A DNA stretch of 64,000 nt from Sphingobium fuliginis. Its GTDB lineage: Bacteria; Pseudomonadota; Alphaproteobacteria; Sphingomonadales; Sphingomonadaceae. Position 1 is the stretch's first letter, and every line of letters begins with the position of its first letter. A model generated the notes under the pieces. It did no database searches, was not told the origin of the DNA, and worked only from the letters and a program-made list of their open reading frames with translations. The stretch spans positions 434,001 to 498,000 of the forward strand of contig NZ_SEON01000001.1 of NCBI RefSeq assembly GCF_004152845.1. The letters run 5' to 3'. The translations under genes and the position numbers were made by a program. Of this stretch, positions 45,759-54,770 are shown piece after piece.

Positions 45759-46352
45759 CTAGGCGTCTTCCTCATCATTTTCCACAACGGATTGGGCGCC
45801 CAGACCCTCAAGCGCCAAATCGACGGGATCGAGCAGGCCGGCGGCCCGCAAGTCGTCGATACCCGGCAGGTCCCTGCGGCTGCTAAGGCCGAAATGTGAC
45901 AGAAATTCTACCGTGGTGGCGTAGATCAGCGGCCTTCCCGGCACCTCCCGGCGCCCGGCGGGCCTGACCCAGCCCGCCTCCATCAGCACGTCCAGCGTGC
46001 CTTTCGCCACCTGAACGCCGCGAATGGCCTCTATCTCGGCGCGGCTGACGGGTTCATGATAGGCGATGATCGCCAGCGTCTCCATGGCGGCGCGCGACAG
46101 CTTGCGTGTCTCGTCCTTCTCCCGGCGAAGGATATGGGAAAGGTCCGCAGCCGTCTGGAAATGCCAGCGCCCGCCCCGCTCGACCAGATTGACGCCGCGC
46201 CCCGCATAATGACCGCTGATCGTCGCCAGCGCGGCGGCAAGATCGCCCGCCTCCCCCACATGCAGCTTGATTTCGCCAAGGGTCAGCGGCTGTTCCGATA
46301 CGAACAGCACGGCCTCCACCGCACGAAGGAAATCGTCCTGTTCCTCGATCAC
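45759..46352 (-). CDS. scpB: Segregation and condensation protein ScpB
   Basis: A 197-residue winged-helix kleisin-associated protein that binds ScpA to regulate the SMC complex in chromosome compaction. Conserved are AVEAVLFVSEQPLTLGEI at the N-terminus, ALATISGHYAGRGVNLVERG and the second domain ETLAIIAYHEPVSRAEIEAIRGV followed by LIYATTVEFLSHFG. It overlaps scpA by four bases. Confidence 0.96.
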   Translation of the reverse strand: MIEEQDDFLRAVEAVLFVSEQPLTLGEIKLHVGEAGDLAAALATISGHYAGRGVNLVERGGRWHFQTAADLSHILRREKDETRKLSRAAMETLAIIAYHEPVSRAEIEAIRGVQVAKGTLDVLMEAGWVRPAGRREVPGRPLIYATTVEFLSHFGLSSRRDLPGIDDLRAAGLLDPVDLALEGLGAQSVVENDEEDA

Positions 46353-47131
46353 AATAGGCGCCCCGCATTCGGTTCCGGCACGGCGGCCCGCAGGAAAATG
46401 GGTTCGAAAATCCCGTCCTGCTGGATTTCCAGCCGCCCCTGCCGCGCCAGTTCCAGCGCGGCGACGAAACTGCTGGCCAATGCCGATCGTGCCATCGGCC
46501 CATCCTGCCCGCTCGGCAGGAAGGCTTCAAGCGCGGTCCAGTCGATCGCCGCCCCCACCAGCGTGCCTACGCGCTGTATCGCCTCGTCCAGGGTCATGAC
46601 CGGCCGCACCGCGACCATATGCACCACCGGCTGCGTCCGCGCACGGACCTGGCCGTAGGACTGGATCAGGTCGAACAGGCTGGCCGCCCATTTCGCCTTG
46701 CGGACGAGGCGCAGGCCTTCGGGCCTTTCGCGGACGAACACGTCGCGGCCGATGCGGTCGCGCGCCATCAGCCGGGCGCCCGCCTCCCGCATCGCCTGAA
46801 GCCGCTGGAGCCGCAATTGCAGACGCAGCGCCAGTTCCTCGGGGCTGGGTTCGGGCTGCGCCTCCCTCGGCAGCAGCAGCGAGGATTTGAGATAGGCCAG
46901 CCACGCCGCCATCACCAGATAGTCGGCCGCCAGTTCCAGCTTCAGCTTCCGCGCGCCCTCTATATAGGCGAGATATTGTTCGACCAGCGCGAGGATGGAG
47001 ATTTCGCGCAGGTCGACCTTCTGCGTCCGCGCCAGCGCCAGCAGCAGGTCGAGCGGCCCCTCCCAGCTTTCGAAACTGACGGTCAGCATGTCGGGCCGGG
47101 CCGCGGCGGCAGGGGCGAAGAGGTCGTCCAT
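46349..47131 (-). CDS. scpA: Segregation and condensation protein ScpA
   Basis: A 260-residue kleisin that bridges SMC heads. The family start WEGPLDLLLALARTQKVDL near residue 25, then EQYLAYI and AADYLVMAAWLAYLKSSLLLP, are diagnostic. The C-terminal SMC-head domain is less conserved. The ATG at 47131 gives MDDLFAPAAAARPD; upstream frame belongs to nagZ. Confidence 0.95.
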   Translation of the reverse strand: MDDLFAPAAAARPDMLTVSFESWEGPLDLLLALARTQKVDLREISILALVEQYLAYIEGARKLKLELAADYLVMAAWLAYLKSSLLLPREAQPEPSPEELALRLQLRLQRLQAMREAGARLMARDRIGRDVFVRERPEGLRLVRKAKWAASLFDLIQSYGQVRARTQPVVHMVAVRPVMTLDEAIQRVGTLVGAAIDWTALEAFLPSGQDGPMARSALASSFVAALELARQGRLEIQQDGIFEPIFLRAAVPEPNAGRLL

Positions 47132-47168
47132 CGCTAGCAGGGCGCTTTCCGGCAATCGGCGCCCCGCC

Positions 47169-48182
47169 TCACGCCGGCACCATCGCCAGCAAGGCGTCGC
47201 GGGTGGCGAGCAGTTCCTCCAGCGGCGGCCCCTCGGGCGACGCGCCGCTCGACGCCATCGCCCGGTCCAGCCTTGCCTTCGCCTCGGTCCCGATGTCCGG
47301 CAGCAGGTCGGCAATGCCGACCATATCGTCCATCCGCCCCCAGCAATTGAGCGCCAGATCGCAGCCCGCCGCCACCGTTGCCGCCGCCAGTTCCGGGATG
47401 CTGCCCTTCAACGCCTTCATGTCCAGATCGTCGGACATCAGCAGCCCGGCAAAGCCGATCCGCCCACGGATGATCGTGTCGATCACGGAACGGGAGAGGC
47501 TGGCCGGCAGGTCGGGGTCCCAGGCCGTATAGACGATATGCGCCGTCATCCCCATGGGCGCATCCTTCAACGCCTGGAACGGTGCCAGATCGATCGCCAG
47601 GGCATCCTCGTCGGCGGTGACGATGGGCAGTTCATGATGGCTGTCGACCATCGCCCGGCCATGCCCGGGCATATGCTTGACGATGCCGACCACGCCGCCA
47701 TCGGCCAGCCCCTCGATCACCGCCCGCCCCAGGGCGGCGACCCGCATCGGCTCCGCGCCAAGGGTGCGGTCGCCCATGATGTCGCTTGCCCCTTCCTGCC
47801 GCACGTCGAGCAACGGCAGCGCATCGACGGTAATGCCGACTTCCGCCAATGTGGTGGCAATGGCCCGCGCATTGGCATGGGCCGCCGCGATGGCGCTGGA
47901 CGGAGCGATTTCGTAGAGCTTGTCGAACACCGCGCCAGGAGGAAAGCTGGGCCAGACCGGCGCCTGCATCCGCGCGACCCGGCCGCCTTCCTGATCGATC
48001 ATGATGAGCAGATCGTCCCGGCCATGCAACGCGCGCAGATCGTCGGTCAATGCGCGAAGTTGCCCCCGATCCACGATATTGCGGCGGAAGAGGATGTAAC
48101 CCGCCGGATCGGCCTCCGCGAAGAAGGCGCGTTCATCGGAAGTCAGTGTCTCGCCGGAAAGGCCGAAGATAACGGGTTTCAT
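47169..48182 (-). CDS. nagZ: Beta-N-acetylhexosaminidase (peptidoglycan recycling)
   Basis: A 337-residue GH3 enzyme removing GlcNAc from muropeptides in the cytoplasm. IDQEGGRVARM, GIVKHMPGHGRAMVDSH (with the catalytic His-Asp dyad of GH3) and MSDDLDMKAL (nucleophile Asp) are present. No signal peptide follows the start at 48182, whose N-terminus is KPVIFGLSGETLT. It supports the local cell-wall theme and stands between scpA and the SPOR gene. Confidence 0.95.
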   Translation of the reverse strand: MKPVIFGLSGETLTSDERAFFAEADPAGYILFRRNIVDRGQLRALTDDLRALHGRDDLLIMIDQEGGRVARMQAPVWPSFPPGAVFDKLYEIAPSSAIAAAHANARAIATTLAEVGITVDALPLLDVRQEGASDIMGDRTLGAEPMRVAALGRAVIEGLADGGVVGIVKHMPGHGRAMVDSHHELPIVTADEDALAIDLAPFQALKDAPMGMTAHIVYTAWDPDLPASLSRSVIDTIIRGRIGFAGLLMSDDLDMKALKGSIPELAAATVAAGCDLALNCWGRMDDMVGIADLLPDIGTEAKARLDRAMASSGASPEGPPLEELLATRDALLAMVPA

Positions 48183-48289
48183 GCGGAGCGATGGTAGCGG
48201 CTGAAAGCGGCTCTGTCGAAGGGGTTGTTCCGGCCTTGCCGCAGGATCGGTGGGATTTGGCCGAGGGACATAAATGGGCGGGTCCAAGA

Positions 48290-48321
48290 CATTCCCCCTC
48301 CCGCCTGCGGGAGGAGGAATG
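48290..48321. repeat. CATTCCCCCTCCCG palindrome in nagZ-SPOR gap
   Basis: CATTCCCCCTCCCG pairs with CGGGAGGAGGAATG around CCTG with one mismatch. The gap (48183-48357) otherwise shows no feature. It is an intergenic palindromic element related in style to that at 15250-15342; no T-run follows, so it is not a simple terminator. Confidence 0.65.
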
Positions 48322-48357
48322 CCTCAGGACGGCCATTCCCGGCCAAGTCCCATTCCC

Positions 48358-49083
48358 CTAATTCACCACCATGCAGCTTTCGCCCGCGACCTTGAGCTTG
48401 CCGCAGAGCGTACTCGCCTGCCCGCCCGCCGCCGCGCGCAGGCGGTAGACGGTGCTGCCGCCCACCTCGGCCTGCTCGATCGACATGGGCAACGGCTCCA
48501 GATAGGTGAAGCGCTTGGACAGCCGCTTCCATGCATCCTTGGCGAAAGCCTGGTTGCCATAGGCGCCAAGCTGGATCATGCCGCCGCCCGCCGGCCGGGC
48601 CGCCGCCGTCGCCGGCCGGGCGCTGGTCTCGTCCGCCACGCGCGCCGTGACGCTCTGCGACGGCTTGCCTTGCACAGCGGGGCGCGCATTATCCGCTGTC
48701 CCGGTCGGCGTGATCGGCGCCTCCGGCACGCGGGTCGGATCGATTCGCCCGTCACGCGCCACGCCCTCGCTCGCGGCATAGCTGGCATCGCCCTCACCAT
48801 CGAACTTCTTGGCGTCGGCTTCCTTGGCCGGAATCTTATAGTTGCCGGCAGGCGCGGCGATCAGCTTACCCTCGCCCCCGGCGCCGCCCGTCCGGTTCTG
48901 GATCAGCCAGACCCCCGCGACGACCGCGCCGATCAGCACCAGGCCAAAGAGAATGAAGCCCAGCAGCCGCAGCGGCGACAGCCCCGGCTCCTCCTCATCC
49001 TCGATGGCGGGTTCCAGCCAGGGCAGACGCTCCTCATCGTCCAGGTCCAGCCTTCCCCGCGCATAATCGCCCATCTCGATCAA
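48358..49083 (-). CDS. SPOR domain membrane protein
   Basis: A 241-residue bitopic protein: acidic cytoplasmic N-terminus (LDLDDEERLPWLEPAIEDEEEP), TM (LLGFILFGLVLIGAVVAGVWLI, about residues 40-60), a long periplasmic linker and a C-terminal SPOR domain (GGMIQLGAYGNQAFAKDAWKRLS). Located right after argS in the order argS-SPOR-nagZ-scpA, common in alphaproteobacteria. Likely binds denuded septal glycan. Confidence 0.88.
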   Translation of the reverse strand: MIEMGDYARGRLDLDDEERLPWLEPAIEDEEEPGLSPLRLLGFILFGLVLIGAVVAGVWLIQNRTGGAGGEGKLIAAPAGNYKIPAKEADAKKFDGEGDASYAASEGVARDGRIDPTRVPEAPITPTGTADNARPAVQGKPSQSVTARVADETSARPATAAARPAGGGMIQLGAYGNQAFAKDAWKRLSKRFTYLEPLPMSIEQAEVGGSTVYRLRAAAGGQASTLCGKLKVAGESCMVVN

Positions 49084-49093
49084 ACTCCGCCGG

Positions 49094-50821
49094 TCATTGC
49101 ATCTCGTTCAGGGCCGCAACGCCCATCAGCGCCAACCCGTTGCGGATGATCTGCCCGATTCCCCGGCTCAAGAAAAGCCGCGCGGAAGTGGTGGCCGGGT
49201 CGTCCGTCAGGATGACCCGCGCCCGCGGATTGTCGTTGCCCAGATTCCACCAGCTATGGAAGGCCGAAGCCAAGTCATTGAGATAGAAGGCAATGCGATG
49301 CGGTTCACGGGCCGAAGCCGCCCCCTCCACCACACGCGGAAACTGCGCGGCGAGCTTCACCAGCCCCAACTCCTCCGTCCCAAGGCGGGACAGGTCGGGC
49401 GCGGGCAGGTCGATCCCCGCCTCCTCCGCCCGCCGTCCGAGCGAGGAAATGCGGGCATGGGCATATTGCACATAGAAGACCGGATTGTCCTTCGACGCCT
49501 CCACCACCTTGGCGAAGTCGAAGTCCATCTGCGCGTCGGCCTTGCGCGTCAGCATGGTGAAGCGGACCACATCCTTGCCTACTTCGCGAACCACATCGGC
49601 CAGCGTCACGAAATTGCCGGCGCGCTTGGACATCTTCACCGGCTCGCCGTCGCGCAGCAGGCGGACCATCTGGATCAGCTTGACGTCGAAGCGCGCCTTG
49701 CCCTCCGTCAGCGCGGCGACGGCGGCCTGGATGCGCTTCACCGTGCCGCCATGGTCCGCGCCCCAGATGTCGATCAACTGGTCGGCCGTCTGCGCCTTCT
49801 GGAAATGATAGGCCATGTCGGCGCCGAAATAGGTCCAGCTTCCGTTCGACTTCCTGATCGGCCGGTCCTGATCGTCTCCGAATTTCGTCGAGCGGAACAG
49901 CGGCAGTTCGACCGGCTCCCAATCCTCCGGCGTCTCGCCCTTGGGCGCTTCCAGCACGCCGTCATAGACGAGGTCGTGCGCGCGCAGCCATTTTTCGGCC
50001 GCTTCGGGCTTGCCTGCCGCCTGCAACTCGGCCTCGGAAGAGAATATGTCATGATGGATGCCCAGCAGCGCCAGATCGCTGCGGATCATCTCCATCATCG
50101 CCGCGACCGCTCTGGTGCGGAACGGCACCAGCCATTCGCTCTCCGGCGCACCGACATATTTGTCGCCATATTCGGCGGCCAGCGCCTGCCCCACCGGCAC
50201 CAGATAATCACCGGGATAAAGACCCTCGGGAATCTCTCCTACCGCCTCGCCCAATGCCTCGCGATAGCGCACATGCGCCGACCGGGCGAGCACGTCCACC
50301 TGCCCGCCGGCATCGTTGATATAATATTCGCGGATCACCTTGTGCCCGACATGCTCCAGCAGCGTGGCGAGCGCGTCGCCCACCACCGCGCCCCGGCAAT
50401 GGCCCATATGCATGGGGCCGGTCGGATTGGCGGAGACATATTCGACGTTGACCGTCACGCCCTCGCCCGTCGAGGAGCGGCCATATTCCTCCGCCTCCGC
50501 ATGGATCGCGGCGAGTTCCGCCCGCCAGGTGGCGTCGGTCAGCTTCAGGTTGATGAAGCCTGGGCCGGCAATCGATGCGCTCTCTACCTCGTCCAGCCTT
50601 TCCAGGCCCGCGACGATCTTCTCCGCCAGCGCGCGCGGATTGCTGCCGGCGGGCTTGGCCAGCACCATGGCGGCGTTGGTGGCAAGATCGCCATGGCCTG
50701 GATCGCGCGGCGGTTCGACCGTCACCGGCTTGCGGTTGAGGCCGGCGGGCAGCGTGCCGTCAGCCTCCAGCGCGTCGAGCACGGCATCGAGATGGGCGGT
50801 GAAGCGGTTGTAAAGAGACAC
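49094..50821 (-). CDS. argS: Arginyl-tRNA synthetase
   Basis: A 575-residue class I synthetase. The HIGH-type motif is HMGHCRGAVVGD in NPTGPMHMGHCRG, preceded by VNVEYVSANPTGP; the KMSKS-type motif is KMSKRAGNF. The N-terminal Add1 domain and C-terminal DALR anticodon-binding domain (YVQYAHARISSL) are intact. The start is directly after the neighbouring repeat. Confidence 0.97.
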   Translation of the reverse strand: MSLYNRFTAHLDAVLDALEADGTLPAGLNRKPVTVEPPRDPGHGDLATNAAMVLAKPAGSNPRALAEKIVAGLERLDEVESASIAGPGFINLKLTDATWRAELAAIHAEAEEYGRSSTGEGVTVNVEYVSANPTGPMHMGHCRGAVVGDALATLLEHVGHKVIREYYINDAGGQVDVLARSAHVRYREALGEAVGEIPEGLYPGDYLVPVGQALAAEYGDKYVGAPESEWLVPFRTRAVAAMMEMIRSDLALLGIHHDIFSSEAELQAAGKPEAAEKWLRAHDLVYDGVLEAPKGETPEDWEPVELPLFRSTKFGDDQDRPIRKSNGSWTYFGADMAYHFQKAQTADQLIDIWGADHGGTVKRIQAAVAALTEGKARFDVKLIQMVRLLRDGEPVKMSKRAGNFVTLADVVREVGKDVVRFTMLTRKADAQMDFDFAKVVEASKDNPVFYVQYAHARISSLGRRAEEAGIDLPAPDLSRLGTEELGLVKLAAQFPRVVEGAASAREPHRIAFYLNDLASAFHSWWNLGNDNPRARVILTDDPATTSARLFLSRGIGQIIRNGLALMGVAALNEMQ

Positions 50822-50842
50822 TGGGCGAACTTTCTACCAGGA

Positions 50843-50921
50843 CCCGTTCACCCTGAGCCTGTCGAAGGGTCGCCCTTTTTCTTCAAGAAACAAGGGCTTC
50901 GACAAGCTCGGCCCGAACGGG
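50843..50921. repeat. Dispersed palindromic element upstream of argS
   Basis: Arms 50843-50869 (CCCGTTCACCCTGAGCCTG...) and 50894-50921 (...GCTCGGCCCGAACGGG) form an imperfect palindrome of the same family as 7328-7430. It fills most of the gap between argS and the lipoprotein gene, both on the minus strand. Confidence 0.75.
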
Positions 50922-50940
50922 GAAATGAACTGAGCTAAGC

Positions 50941-51579
50941 TTAGCGGGTCGCGTTGTAACGGAGCTGATCCTGGGTCAGGTTGAAACCCACGAGCAGCTC
51001 GAAGCTGGTTCGCTGCAAGGCCGCCTTGACGTCCGGCTGCGCGAAGGGGTCGATCGCCGCGTCGGCATCCCCCGCCTTGCGCTTCTCCGTGATCTTGCGC
51101 TGGATGTCGGCCGGCAGCGTCGCGGCAGCCCTGTTCACATAGGAGCCGGCCTTGGCGGTCGTGGTGGCGCGATATTGCCCGGCCGGAAAGTCGAGCACCA
51201 CCTGGCCCACACGCTTGGCGACGACGGCGTTGCCGCCCCGCACCACGGCGGAATAATAAGGCAGCGTCACCTGCCGCGCCGCGCCCGCATCGCTGCGGCG
51301 GGCGTTCACGGTGAAGGTCGCCTCCGTGTAAAGCTGGTCCCCTTCCGAGCAGGTGGAGCGCAGGTTGGTGATCTCCGCCACCACGTCGATCGCACGGGCA
51401 TCCGTGCTGCCCGCCGGATTGAACAGGGTGACGTCGCCGGTCTGCGCCGGGATCGCCGCGACGGGACAGGCCGATCGCACGGCCACGATGCCGCCGGTGG
51501 GATCGATTTCGCCCCGCTGGGAACAGCCCGCAAGGGCCATGGCGATCATTCCGGTCAGCGCAAATCGAGAAAAGGTCAC
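50941..51579 (-). CDS. Predicted lipoprotein of unknown function, GTG start
   Basis: A 212-residue lipoprotein with signal peptide and lipobox (LTGMIAMALAGC). The mature part begins SQRGEIDPTGGIVAVRSACP and has a beta-rich body (VTLFNPAGSTDARAIDVVAEITNL and YTEATFTVNARR). No family recognised. The GTG at 51579 has AAGGGA at good distance; upstream codons belong to no conserved protein. It is divergent from ispH. Confidence 0.7.
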   Translation of the reverse strand: MTFSRFALTGMIAMALAGCSQRGEIDPTGGIVAVRSACPVAAIPAQTGDVTLFNPAGSTDARAIDVVAEITNLRSTCSEGDQLYTEATFTVNARRSDAGAARQVTLPYYSAVVRGGNAVVAKRVGQVVLDFPAGQYRATTTAKAGSYVNRAAATLPADIQRKITEKRKAGDADAAIDPFAQPDVKAALQRTSFELLVGFNLTQDQLRYNATR

Positions 51580-51703
51580 AGGCAATCCCTTGGGAACAGG
51601 CGTTGGGCTTCTTATCCATAGCCCGTCCCCCACGCAACTCAAACTGCACAGGGCGGCAAGGAAGCGGCTTTCCTCCAAAGCCACATTGGCCTAAGCGGCA
51701 GGC

Positions 51704-52651
51704 ATGACCGATCTTCCGCCCATGAAGCTGCTGATCGCCGCCCCGCGCGGCTTTTGCGCCGGTGTCGACCGCGCCATCGTCATCGTCGAAAGGGCGATCG
51801 AGAAATATGGCACGCCTGTCTATGTCCGGCACGAGATCGTCCACAACAAATATGTGGTCGACGGGCTGAAGGCGAAGGGCGCGATCTTCGTCGAGGAACT
51901 GGACCAGGTTCCCGACGGCTTGCCCGTGGTCTTTTCCGCCCACGGCGTTCCCAAGACGGTCCCGGCCAAGGCGGAGGAGCGCGGGCTCGACTATCTGGAC
52001 GCCACCTGCCCGCTGGTCAGCAAGGTCCACCGCCAGGCCGAACGGCAGGTCGAAGCGGGGCGCCATATCCTCTTCATCGGCCATAAGGGCCATCCGGAGG
52101 TGATCGGCACCTTCGGTCAGGTCGAGGCGGGGCATATGACCCTTGTCGAAACGGTGGAGGATGCAGAGGCCTTTACCCCTGCCGATCCCGACAATCTCGC
52201 CTTCCTGACGCAGACGACGCTGTCCGTCGACGACACTGCCGCGATCGTCGCCACGCTCCAGCGCCGCTTCCCCACCATTCATGCGCCCAAGGGGGAGGAT
52301 ATCTGCTACGCCACCTCCAACCGGCAGGCGGCGGTGAAGGCCATCGCCGCCCGGTGCGACGCCGTCTATGTGATCGGCGCGCCCAACAGCTCCAACTCGC
52401 TGCGGCTGGTCGAGGTGGCGGAGCGCGAAGGCACGCCCGCTCGCCTGATCCAGCGCGCGGACGAGATCGACTTCACCTGGCTGGAGGGTGTGAACACGCT
52501 GGGCCTTACCGCCGGCGCATCCGCCCCCGAAGTGCTGGTGCGGGAAGTGGTGGACCGGATCGGCGAAAGATTTTCCGTGGCCGAGGAACAGGTCGAAACC
52601 GCGCGGGAAAGCATTGCGTTCAAACTCCCCCGCGGACTGGAGGCCGCATAA
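51704..52651 (+). CDS. ispH: 4-hydroxy-3-methylbut-2-enyl diphosphate reductase
   Basis: A 315-residue [4Fe-4S] enzyme, last step of the MEP isoprenoid pathway. The three cluster cysteines are in [24 protein letters not shown] and [24 protein letters not shown] and [11 protein letters not shown] carry substrate histidines. It feeds the polyprenyl synthase at 1.65 kb in principle. It is followed after four bases by thrB. Confidence 0.97.
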   Translation: MTDLPPMKLLIAAPRGFCAGVDRAIVIVERAIEKYGTPVYVRHEIVHNKYVVDGLKAKGAIFVEELDQVPDGLPVVFSAHGVPKTVPAKAEERGLDYLDATCPLVSKVHRQAERQVEAGRHILFIGHKGHPEVIGTFGQVEAGHMTLVETVEDAEAFTPADPDNLAFLTQTTLSVDDTAAIVATLQRRFPTIHAPKGEDICYATSNRQAAVKAIAARCDAVYVIGAPNSSNSLRLVEVAEREGTPARLIQRADEIDFTWLEGVNTLGLTAGASAPEVLVREVVDRIGERFSVAEEQVETARESIAFKLPRGLEAA

Positions 52652-52655
52652 CTCC

Positions 52656-53633
52656 ATGGCCGTCTATACCCAGGTCCCCGCCGAAGAGATCGACGCTTTC
52701 CTCACCCGCTACGACGCCGGACGCCTCGTTTCCGCCAAGGGCATTGCGGAGGGGGTGGAGAACAGCAATTATCTGCTGGAGACCACCGGCCCGGACGGCA
52801 ATGGTCATCGCTATATCCTCACCCTCTACGAAAAGCGGGTGAATGAGGCGGACCTGCCCTTTTTCATGGACCTGCTCGACCATCTGGGCGCACGCGGTTG
52901 CCTCGTCCCCCGTTTCATCGCGGACCGGGAAGGCAGGCGGCTTCAACAGCTTGCCGGTCGCCCCGCCTGCCTGATCGAATTCCTGACCGGCATCTCCGTG
53001 ACCGAACCGACCGCGGGCCAGGCCCGGGCCGCGGGCGCGGCGCTGGGCGCGATGCACCGGGCGGCGGAGGGCTTTGCCGGCACGCGCCGCAATGCCCTCG
53101 ATCTCCCCGGCTGGCATGATCTGGCCGCCAGATGCGGCGCGGACTTCGACCGGATCGCGCCGGGCCTCAAGGCCCGCGTGGCGGAGGAACTTACTTTCCT
53201 CGACACCCATTGGCCCGCCGAGCTGCCTCGCTCCGTGATCCATGCCGACCTCTTCCCGGACAATGTGCTGATGCTGGGCGATCGGGTGACGGGCCTCATC
53301 GACTTCTATTTCAGTTGCACCGACATCCGCGCCTATGATCTGGCCGTCACCCACAGCGCCTGGGTGTTCAGCAATGACGGCGCGACATGGCACGGCGATC
53401 GGGCGGCGGCGCTGGGTGCCGGCTATCGGGAAACGCACGGCCTGACCGAAGCCGAACGGGCCGCCTTTCCCGTCCTCTGCCGGGGTGCGGCGCTCCGCTT
53501 CCTGCTGACGCGCGCCTATGACTGGATCAATACGCCCGCCGATGCGCTGGTGACGCGCAAGGACCCGCTGGCCTATCTGCGCCGCCTGGAATTCTACGCC
53601 GCTGCCGATCCGGCCATGCTGCTCGGCGCATGA
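52656..53633 (+). CDS. thrB: Homoserine kinase (APH-fold ThrB)
   Basis: A 325-residue aminoglycoside-phosphotransferase-fold homoserine kinase, the type found in alphaproteobacteria. [18 protein letters not shown] and [20 protein letters not shown] (catalytic HxD...N) and [19 protein letters not shown] (metal Asp) are the kinase motifs. It phosphorylates homoserine for threonine synthesis. It overlaps rnhA by four bases. Confidence 0.95.
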   Translation: MAVYTQVPAEEIDAFLTRYDAGRLVSAKGIAEGVENSNYLLETTGPDGNGHRYILTLYEKRVNEADLPFFMDLLDHLGARGCLVPRFIADREGRRLQQLAGRPACLIEFLTGISVTEPTAGQARAAGAALGAMHRAAEGFAGTRRNALDLPGWHDLAARCGADFDRIAPGLKARVAEELTFLDTHWPAELPRSVIHADLFPDNVLMLGDRVTGLIDFYFSCTDIRAYDLAVTHSAWVFSNDGATWHGDRAAALGAGYRETHGLTEAERAAFPVLCRGAALRFLLTRAYDWINTPADALVTRKDPLAYLRRLEFYAAADPAMLLGA

Positions 53634-54076
53634 GCACCCTTCCCCAGGTCGAGATCTTCACCGACGGCGCGTGCAAGGGCAATCCCGGCCCCGGCGGCTG
53701 GGGCGCCGTGCTGCGCTTTGGCGAGACGGAGAAGGAGATCTCCGGCGGTGAAGCGCAGACGACCAACAATCGCATGGAGATGATGGCCGCCATGCAGGCG
53801 TTGGAGACGTTGAAACGTCCATGCCAGGTGACGCTCTATACCGACAGCAAATATGTGATGGACGGCATCACCAAATGGGTGTTCGGCTGGCAGAAGAATG
53901 GATGGAAGACGGCCGACAGGAAGCCGGTGAAGAATGCGGAACTCTGGCAGGAGCTGGTCAGGGCCGCGGCCCGCCACAAGGTGACATGGCAATGGGTGAA
54001 AGGCCATGCCGGCCACCCCGAAAATGAGCGGGCCGATCAACTCGCCTGCGCGGCGGCGGAGCAATTCCGCAAGTAG
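53630..54076 (+). CDS. rnhA: Ribonuclease HI
   Basis: A 148-residue endonuclease that removes RNA from RNA-DNA hybrids. The catalytic carboxylates are visible in order: D12 ([17 protein letters not shown]), E48-region ([14 protein letters not shown]), D70-region ([11 protein letters not shown]) and the C-terminal D ([12 protein letters not shown]). The ispH-thrB-rnhA order is conserved in sphingomonads. It is convergent with the CAP-domain gene. Confidence 0.97.
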   Translation: MSTLPQVEIFTDGACKGNPGPGGWGAVLRFGETEKEISGGEAQTTNNRMEMMAAMQALETLKRPCQVTLYTDSKYVMDGITKWVFGWQKNGWKTADRKPVKNAELWQELVRAAARHKVTWQWVKGHAGHPENERADQLACAAAEQFRK

Positions 54077-54134
54077 ATGGGTTGACCCAGCCGGTGATCG
54101 GCGGCGCTGGGGCCCCTCGACTGGCTCCATCCCG

Positions 54135-54770
54135 TCAGGATTGGACGCCATCCTCCCCATCCAGGGGGTTGCGGCCGAATATATTGCCCGCCGGATAATA
54201 GCGGCAGACGAGATAGTCGTAGCTCTGCCCCTCCGCCAGGGCGCAGCCGACCTTGCGGGTGCCGCGCCAGATGATCTGGGTATAATGGCCGACATCTTCC
54301 CATCGGCCGGTGACGCTGAGGTCGGGCAGCTTGCCGCTCCGCCGGAACAGCCGCTTCTCATCGATGAAGGAGCCCACCATCAGCTGATAATCATAGAGGC
54401 CGCGCGATCCCATCCAGAGATTCTCGCCGCTGGGAACGGCGCGGCTGGCGCGGGCGGAATGGCGGAAGATGTTGGTCTGCGCCATCTGCCGGGCATAGCG
54501 GGCCGCATCGGCGGCCAGGGCGCTATCCCAGGCCAAGGGCGAAAGCCCCAGCGATTCCCGTTCCTCATTGTGCATGCCCAGCACGACGTCGCGCATCAGA
54601 CCCTCGTCCCGATCCGCTTCCTCAAGACCATAATAGGAAGCGGGCCTGGCCGGAGGCAATTGCCGCGCCCCGGGCGACGGCTCCGCGCCGCCCTGCCCCG
54701 GCGCTGCCGCCAACAGGCCGAGCAGCGCTAGCCGCGCAGGCCAAAGCCGTTTAAGAAGGCCCCCATTCAT
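54135..54770 (-). CDS. Secreted CAP-domain (SCP/PR1-like) protein
   Basis: A 211-residue exported protein: signal peptide (LLKRLWPARLALLGLLAAAPGQGGA) then a CAP domain with LGMHNEERESLGLSPLAWD, GENLW, EDVGHYTQIIWRGTRKVGCA and YLVCRYYPAGN, all diagnostic (His/Glu site of the cavity). The function of bacterial CAP proteins is poorly known. Its start codon shares CATG with hemW on the other strand. Confidence 0.9.
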   Translation of the reverse strand: MNGGLLKRLWPARLALLGLLAAAPGQGGAEPSPGARQLPPARPASYYGLEEADRDEGLMRDVVLGMHNEERESLGLSPLAWDSALAADAARYARQMAQTNIFRHSARASRAVPSGENLWMGSRGLYDYQLMVGSFIDEKRLFRRSGKLPDLSVTGRWEDVGHYTQIIWRGTRKVGCALAEGQSYDYLVCRYYPAGNIFGRNPLDGEDGVQS